A stretch of 52,551 nucleotides of DNA, taken from assembly GCF_028446585.1 (NCBI RefSeq), contig NZ_JAPFQL010000009.1, forward strand, positions 1 through 52,551, in the 5' to 3' direction. A program made the translations under genes and the position numbers. This document shows, one piece after another, positions 47,797 to 52,551 of the stretch; within the stretch, counting starts at the first letter, position 1; each line of letters opens with the position of its first letter. The notes beneath the pieces are model-generated. The model worked only from the letters and a program-made list of their open reading frames with translations, was not told where the DNA came from and ran no database searches. The stretch comes from Intrasporangium calvum. Its GTDB lineage: Bacteria > Actinomycetota > Actinomycetes > Actinomycetales > Dermatophilaceae.

Positions 47797-50700
47797 ATGA
47801 CCGACGCCCCACGACCCGCCGCCCAGCCGGCCGAGGCGATGTCGGGGGACCCACGCGCCGACCGAGTCGCGGCAGCGGTGAAGGCGTGGCAGCGTTCGCT
47901 CGTCGATCTCGGCGGCCGCAACACCCTGCTCTGGTATCGCGACCTGCCATCCGGCACCCTCGACCTCACCACCGCCCACCCCGGCGGTGTCTCCATGCTT
48001 CTCGCCGGCCGTCGTACCCGGCTGTCCGACCTCATGCGCGAGCCGGCCGCGCTCGCCGAGGCGAGGCGGCGCGCCCGGGCGATCCGCGCCAAGGCGCAGG
48101 AGCTGAAGGAGGAGCGGGGCATCGCGGCCGGCTTCCTCGCGATCGGCATGGCCACCTGGACGGTCGCGCGGGCACCTCGGCCCCCGGCGGCGCCCGTCCT
48201 GCTCTGGCCGCTCGAGCTGCGCCCTACCGGTCCGGCACAGGAGGACTTCGACATCGTCCTGGGGCCCGAGGTCGAGTTCAACCCGGTCCTGATCGAGTAC
48301 CTGCGGTCCGAGCAAGGGCTCGAGATCGACGGCGAGGCGCTCGCCGACCTCGCCACCCGGGGTGACACGTTCGACCCCTATCCCGTCTTCGCCGCGCTCC
48401 AGTCCCAGTGCGCCCACGTGCCGGACCTCGCCATCGCGCCACGCCTCGTCGTCGGCACCTTCTCCTACGCCAAGCTGCCGATGGTCGCGGACCTCGCGCT
48501 CCAGGGCTCCGACCTCGCAGACCATGACGTCGTCGCGGCCCTCGCCGGGGACGAGTCGGCGCTGGCGGCGGTGCGGCTGCGCGTGCCCGAGTCCGACCCC
48601 GAGCCCGACCCGGAGCACGAGCACCTCGTCCTCGACGCCGACTCGTCGCAGCACGCGGCGATCGACGCCGTCCGGGCCGGCGCGCACCTCGTCATCAAGG
48701 GTCCGCCGGGCACCGGCAAGTCCCAGACCATCGCCAACCTCATCGCCGCTCTCGCCGCCGAGGGCAAGTCCACGCTCTTCGTCGCCGAGAAGCGCGCCGC
48801 CATCGACGCCGTCGTCGGCCGGCTCGACCGTCTCGGGCTCGGCGACCTCGTGCTCGACGCCTACGACGGCATGACCAACCGGCGTGCGGCTGCCCAGCAG
48901 TTCGCCCGCACGCTCGACTGGGCCATGCGCGAGGACCGTGACGTGCCAGGTCTCGACGTGGCGTCGGCGCCCGGACGCGGCGAGGCCGACATCCCCGTGT
49001 CGGTCCTGCGCGACCGGCGGGGCCGGCTCGTGGCGCACACCCGGGCGATGCACGCGGTACGGCAGCCGTGGGGCGTGTCGGTGCACCAGGTCCAGGAAGC
49101 CCTCGCGGAGCTGGCCACGAGGCAGCCGTCGCCGACGTCGCGCGTCCGGCTCAGCGGCGCGACCCTGGCCGGCATCGACCGTGACCGGATCCGCGCCCTC
49201 TCTGGTCGGCTGCGCGACGCCGCCGGGCTGGGGGCCTGGTCGCAGGAGGGCGACGACCCGTGGTTCGGGGCGCGCATCCTCACCCCCGACGAGGCGGCGA
49301 GGGCGCTCGACATCGCCACCCGCTACAGCACGGCCGAGCTCGACGAGGCGGCTGCCCGGCTGGGGGCCATCCTCGGCGAGTCGCACGTCCCGGCGGCCAG
49401 CTCCATCGCCGAGTGGCAGTCGGCCCTCGAGACGATGTCGGCGGTGCGGCACACCCTGGAGGTCTTCCGGCCCGAAGTGTTCGACATCCCGCTCGACGAG
49501 CACATCGCAGCGACGGCGAGTGCGCAGTGGCGGGCCGAGCACGACGTCGACATGGGCTGGGTCACCCGCTGGAAGGTGCGGCAGCAGGCCAAGCGGCTGC
49601 TGCGTCCGGGTAGGCCGCCCGAGGACCTGCACGCCGAGCTGGTCTCCGCCAGGGAGCAGCGACGGCAGTGGTTCGCCCTCGTCGGCGGCGGGGGCCGGCC
49701 CTCCATCTCGCCCCGACTCGACGAGGCGCTCGAGGTGCGCGACCGGCTTCTCGCCGACCTCCGCTGGCTCGAGGAACGGCTGCCGACCGACGGTGACGGT
49801 GGCGGCGAGCTCACCGGGCTTTCTCTCGCGAATCTGCGCGACCGGTTGGTCGCCCTGGCGGCTCGCCCCGAGCGGGTCGCCGTCCTGCCGCACGTCACTG
49901 CGGTCCTCGACGAGCTCCGGGCAGCCGGGCTCGGGCCGCTGGTGGACGACCTGGCTGCGCGCGGCGTCGCCCCCGCCGCGGTCCCCGCCGAGGTCGACCT
50001 CGTCTGGTGGGCGTCACTGGCGCAGGAGATCAGCCTGCGCGACCCGGCCTACGGTGCCCACGACGGGGAAGGGCTGCGTCGCGTCGCCGAGGAGTTCGCG
50101 GCTGCCGACCGCGCGCACCTGCGCGCCACGGTGCAGCGCGTCCGTGAGGCCGTTGCCCGGAACATCCGTGAGGTGCTGGGGGACAACCCGGCCCAGGAGG
50201 CGCTCGTGCGCGCCGAAGCCGGGCGAGCCCGCCGGCACAAGCCCCTCCGAGACCTCATGCCCGCCGCTTCGGCAGCACTGACCGCCATCAAGCCGTGCTG
50301 GGCGATGAGCCCGCTCGTCGTCGCCTCGACGCTGCCTCCCGGGCGCTGGTTCGACGTCGTCATCTTCGACGAGGCGTCCCAGGTCCAGCCGGCCCAGGCG
50401 ATCTCCGCCGTCTCGCGCGGGCGGCAGGTCGTCGTCGCCGGCGACGAGCGACAACTGCCGCCGACGAACTTCTTCACCGTCGTCTCCGACGACGAGGGTG
50501 CCGTCCCACCCGAGGAGGACGTGCTCACCGCGGGGTTCGAGTCGGTGCTCGATGTGCTGGCCGCCGCCCTCCCGACGCGGCGGCTGGGTTGGCACTACCG
50601 CAGCCGCGACGAGCGCCTCATCGCGTTCGCGAACGCCGCGATGTATGACGGCGGCCTGACCACGTTCCCGGGCACCGCGGTCGAGTCGGCCCTGACGTTC

Positions 50701-51903
50701 GAGCCGGTGGACGGGCAGGCCGTCGTACAACCCGGCGAGCAGACCATCGAGTCCACGACTGCCGAGGTCGAGCGAGTCGTCAGCCTCGTGCTCGACCATG
50801 CTCGGCGCCGGCCGAAGGAGTCGCTGGGGGTGATCGCTCTCGGCATCAAGCACGCGAACCGCCTCGAGGAGGCCATCACCGCGGCGCTGCGCGATGCCCC
50901 CGAGGTGGCCGGCTTCTTCGACCCGGACCGGGACGAGCACTTCTTCGTCAAGAACCTCGAGCGGGTCCAGGGCGACGAGCGCGACGCCATCATCCTGTCC
51001 ATCGGCTACGGCAAGACGCCGCACGGCCGGGTGCTGCACCGGTTCGGCCCTCTCAACACGGAGGGCGGTGAGCGCCGGCTCAACGTCGCGATCACGCGGG
51101 CCCGTGCGCGGATGACCGTCGTCTCGTCCCTGCTGGCGGCCGACCTCGATCCGGCTCGGCTGAGGGCACGCGGCGCGGTGATGCTCCGTGACTTCCTCGC
51201 CTACGCGGAGTCCAGGGGCGCTTCGCTGCCCGGGACCGCTACCGCCGCGCGCGAGCCCAGCCGCGATGCCCTGCGGGACGACCTGGCCGCCCGGCTGCGT
51301 CGCGAGGGCTTCGTGGTCCACGAGGACTACGGCAGCGCCGACCAGCGGATCGACCTCGCGATCGAGGACCCCTACCATCGCGGTCGGGTGCTCGTGGCCG
51401 TCGAGACCGACGGGCCGCGCTACGCGTCGATGCGCAGCACGCGCGACCGGGATCGACTCCGTCCCGAGCAGCTGTCCCGCCTCGGCTGGCTCCACCTGCG
51501 GGTGTGGACCACCGACCTGTTCCGCGACCCTGCCCGCGAGATCTCTCGCATCGTGCGGGTGGCTCGGGATGATCGGCGGCCGACGATGCTCGGCGAGCCG
51601 CCCGTGGCCGCGCCGCCGCGTCCCGAGTCGGTTCAGGCCGAGCCCGCACGAGACGAGCCGGCTGGTGGGGGTCCCGACGGCGCGCCCCCGTCCCGCAACG
51701 GTTCGCCTCTTGAAGACGGTGCCGAGCCGGTCCCGGGACGTCGTCGCCGCCGACGAGTGTTTCGCAAGGGCACGGCCGAGTCGGCCACCGACGAGTCCTA
51801 CGGCTCGACCGCGGACGACACCGATCGCGGTTGGGGAGAGACGCTCGAGAGCGGGTCGCGCGACCAGTGGCTCCAGGACCAGCGTCCGCCGCACTACGAG
51901 TAG
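47797..51903 (+). CDS. DUF4011-type SF1 helicase fused to a PD-(D/E)XK-like nuclease domain
   Basis: This is a 1368-residue protein. The N-terminal DUF4011 region (30-60) contains WQRSLVDLGGRNTLLWYRDL. Walker A is KGPPGTGKSQT (near 304) and Walker B VVIFDEASQVQPAQA (near 856). C-terminal helicase motifs include NVAITRARARMTVVSS. A restriction-endonuclease-like domain (about 1160-1255: VHEDYGSADQRIDLAIED, VAVETDGPRYAS) is of the MTES_1575 type. A disordered, charged tail follows. Related helicase-nuclease fusions are suspected of DNA repair or defence roles, but the function is unproven. The gene lies outside the ICE and appears complete. Confidence 0.88.
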   Translation: MTDAPRPAAQPAEAMSGDPRADRVAAAVKAWQRSLVDLGGRNTLLWYRDLPSGTLDLTTAHPGGVSMLLAGRRTRLSDLMREPAALAEARRRARAIRAKAQELKEERGIAAGFLAIGMATWTVARAPRPPAAPVLLWPLELRPTGPAQEDFDIVLGPEVEFNPVLIEYLRSEQGLEIDGEALADLATRGDTFDPYPVFAALQSQCAHVPDLAIAPRLVVGTFSYAKLPMVADLALQGSDLADHDVVAALAGDESALAAVRLRVPESDPEPDPEHEHLVLDADSSQHAAIDAVRAGAHLVIKGPPGTGKSQTIANLIAALAAEGKSTLFVAEKRAAIDAVVGRLDRLGLGDLVLDAYDGMTNRRAAAQQFARTLDWAMREDRDVPGLDVASAPGRGEADIPVSVLRDRRGRLVAHTRAMHAVRQPWGVSVHQVQEALAELATRQPSPTSRVRLSGATLAGIDRDRIRALSGRLRDAAGLGAWSQEGDDPWFGARILTPDEAARALDIATRYSTAELDEAAARLGAILGESHVPAASSIAEWQSALETMSAVRHTLEVFRPEVFDIPLDEHIAATASAQWRAEHDVDMGWVTRWKVRQQAKRLLRPGRPPEDLHAELVSAREQRRQWFALVGGGGRPSISPRLDEALEVRDRLLADLRWLEERLPTDGDGGGELTGLSLANLRDRLVALAARPERVAVLPHVTAVLDELRAAGLGPLVDDLAARGVAPAAVPAEVDLVWWASLAQEISLRDPAYGAHDGEGLRRVAEEFAAADRAHLRATVQRVREAVARNIREVLGDNPAQEALVRAEAGRARRHKPLRDLMPAASAALTAIKPCWAMSPLVVASTLPPGRWFDVVIFDEASQVQPAQAISAVSRGRQVVVAGDERQLPPTNFFTVVSDDEGAVPPEEDVLTAGFESVLDVLAAALPTRRLGWHYRSRDERLIAFANAAMYDGGLTTFPGTAVESALTFEPVDGQAVVQPGEQTIESTTAEVERVVSLVLDHARRRPKESLGVIALGIKHANRLEEAITAALRDAPEVAGFFDPDRDEHFFVKNLERVQGDERDAIILSIGYGKTPHGRVLHRFGPLNTEGGERRLNVAITRARARMTVVSSLLAADLDPARLRARGAVMLRDFLAYAESRGASLPGTATAAREPSRDALRDDLAARLRREGFVVHEDYGSADQRIDLAIEDPYHRGRVLVAVETDGPRYASMRSTRDRDRLRPEQLSRLGWLHLRVWTTDLFRDPAREISRIVRVARDDRRPTMLGEPPVAAPPRPESVQAEPARDEPAGGGPDGAPPSRNGSPLEDGAEPVPGRRRRRRVFRKGTAESATDESYGSTADDTDRGWGETLESGSRDQWLQDQRPPHYE

Positions 51904-51973
51904 CCGTGGCGCCCGGGCCTCTGGGCCCCGCGGGCGGTGGAATGTTGAGGCTGGACCCGGCGTTCTGGTGGGC

Positions 51974-52369
51974 ATGAACGCCACCTCGACGCCCTTCAGC
52001 CTGCGTTACGGATGGGCCCGAGGCCTCTTCGAGAGCGGTGATCACCTCGCAGCGGCCTCGGCTTTCGCCGAACTCCTGGCCGAGGCCGAAGCAGCCGCCA
52101 CCGACGACACGCAGCCCTTCCTGCACTCGACCACCGACCTGAGAGAGTTCCTGGCACGGGCCTACTTCCACTCGGCTCAGTTCCGCAAGGCCGAGGCGGT
52201 CCTGCGCGGCCTCATCGAGGAGTCGCCCACGGACGGCTATGCGCACCTGCTGCTCGGTCGGACGTTGCAGCGGGCCGGGCGTCACGCGGAGGCGGCGCGC
52301 CCGCTTGCCCTCGCCGAGATCCTCGGCGACTACGAGCGTCCCCAGGCCTACGGCGGCCCCGCCGAGTAG
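51974..52369 (+). CDS. Small tetratricopeptide-repeat protein
   Basis: This is a 131-residue soluble protein made of helical hairpins of TPR type: LRYGWARGLFESGDHLAAAS, REFLARAYFHSAQFRKAEAV and AHLLLGRTLQRAGRHAEAAR. Such scaffolds bind other proteins; no partner is evident. The start ATG follows GGTGGGC at short range. It is a common chromosomal gene type in actinobacteria, here 70 bases after the helicase-nuclease gene. Confidence 0.85.
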   Translation: MNATSTPFSLRYGWARGLFESGDHLAAASAFAELLAEAEAAATDDTQPFLHSTTDLREFLARAYFHSAQFRKAEAVLRGLIEESPTDGYAHLLLGRTLQRAGRHAEAARPLALAEILGDYERPQAYGGPAE

Positions 52370-52393
52370 CCCGCTGGGCGTCCAGGCTCGACC

Positions 52394-52450
52394 ACTTTCC
52401 CGCACGTGCGGGAGTGTCGGGCTGTCCGGTTCGGGCCCAGGCGGGAAAGT
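52394..52450. repeat. Nested inverted repeat after the TPR gene
   Basis: Perfect 10-base outer arms ACTTTCCCGC and GCGGGAAAGT enclose a perfect 14-base palindrome CCCGCACGTGCGGG (52399-52412) that shares bases with the left arm, so two alternative hairpins can form. It lies 24 bases after the TPR stop and may serve as terminator. Confidence 0.75.
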
Positions 52451-52551
52451 CGCGCCGCCGATACCGCGGACCCTCCGGGGCCCGCTGGTCTCGGCTTCCA
52501 CACCGAAAGAGCAGCTCGTCCGCTCCGGACACCGGCCCGGGCGGACGAGCT

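Noticed and set aside
50014-51984. Long minus-strand frame opposite the helicase-nuclease
   Set aside because: Gly/Arg-rich shadow of the plus-strand gene with no domain of its own.
1-52551. CRISPR array or Cas genes
   Set aside because: No regularly spaced direct repeats and no Cas motifs were seen on either strand.

Overview
The window is very G+C-rich and actinobacterial in style: GTG starts, ATGA gene overlaps, Ala/Arg-rich proteins and TrwC/TraA-type transfer genes. The non-mobile genes at the right end (secreted M14 carboxypeptidase, DUF4011-type helicase-nuclease, TPR protein) would fit the Micrococcales, for example Intrasporangiaceae-like bacteria. The genus is a guess.

Positions 1 to about 43956 look like the inner and right part of an integrative conjugative element (ICE) inserted at the 3' end of a tRNA-Arg(CCU) gene. 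A tyrosine recombinase (42734-43819) and a small excisionase-like HTH protein (42456-42662) sit next to that tRNA. The left end of the element lies outside the window. The conjugation genes are split. A membrane-channel cluster (3-7149) encodes a pilin-like protein, a single-span protein, a TrbL-like polytopic protein, an SCO6880-like protein, a VirB4-type ATPase and an M23/transglycosylase wall hydrolase. A coupling-protein block (13049-16078) follows. A giant MobF relaxase-helicase-TOPRIM fusion reads on the minus strand (21821-27457). Between the first two blocks lies a patch of little-known genes and one broken gene (7356-12791).

Two cargo blocks stand out. The first (16232-21782) is a complete sugar-uptake operon: lipoprotein binding protein, two permeases, an intracellular GH13 glucosidase/amylase and a LacI regulator. 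It has a palindromic candidate operator but no ATPase gene, and it is wedged between the coupling-protein block and the relaxase. The second (28312-39030) is a defence island of visibly lower G+C. It carries a divergent Vsr nuclease and C5-cytosine methyltransferase, then tightly overlapping genes for a MORC/MutL-like GHKL ATPase, a Z1-domain SF2 helicase-like protein, a DUF4420-type PD-(D/E)XK nuclease and an AIPR abortive-infection protein. A convergent gene encodes a predicted EVE-like/zinc-ribbon/HNH endonuclease. Comparative genomics has linked such MORC-Z1 sets to restriction-modification, but I know of no settled mechanism. This is the best candidate for an incompletely described system.

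Beyond the tRNA (43957-52551) the sequence looks like resident chromosome. Several palindromic intergenic elements occur there. A short motif from two of them (core GTATGCCGCTGGGCT) recurs inside coding sequences of the ICE, twice in the relaxase gene and once, slightly diverged, in an early transfer gene. No CRISPR array, rRNA, insertion-sequence transposase or replication initiator was seen.
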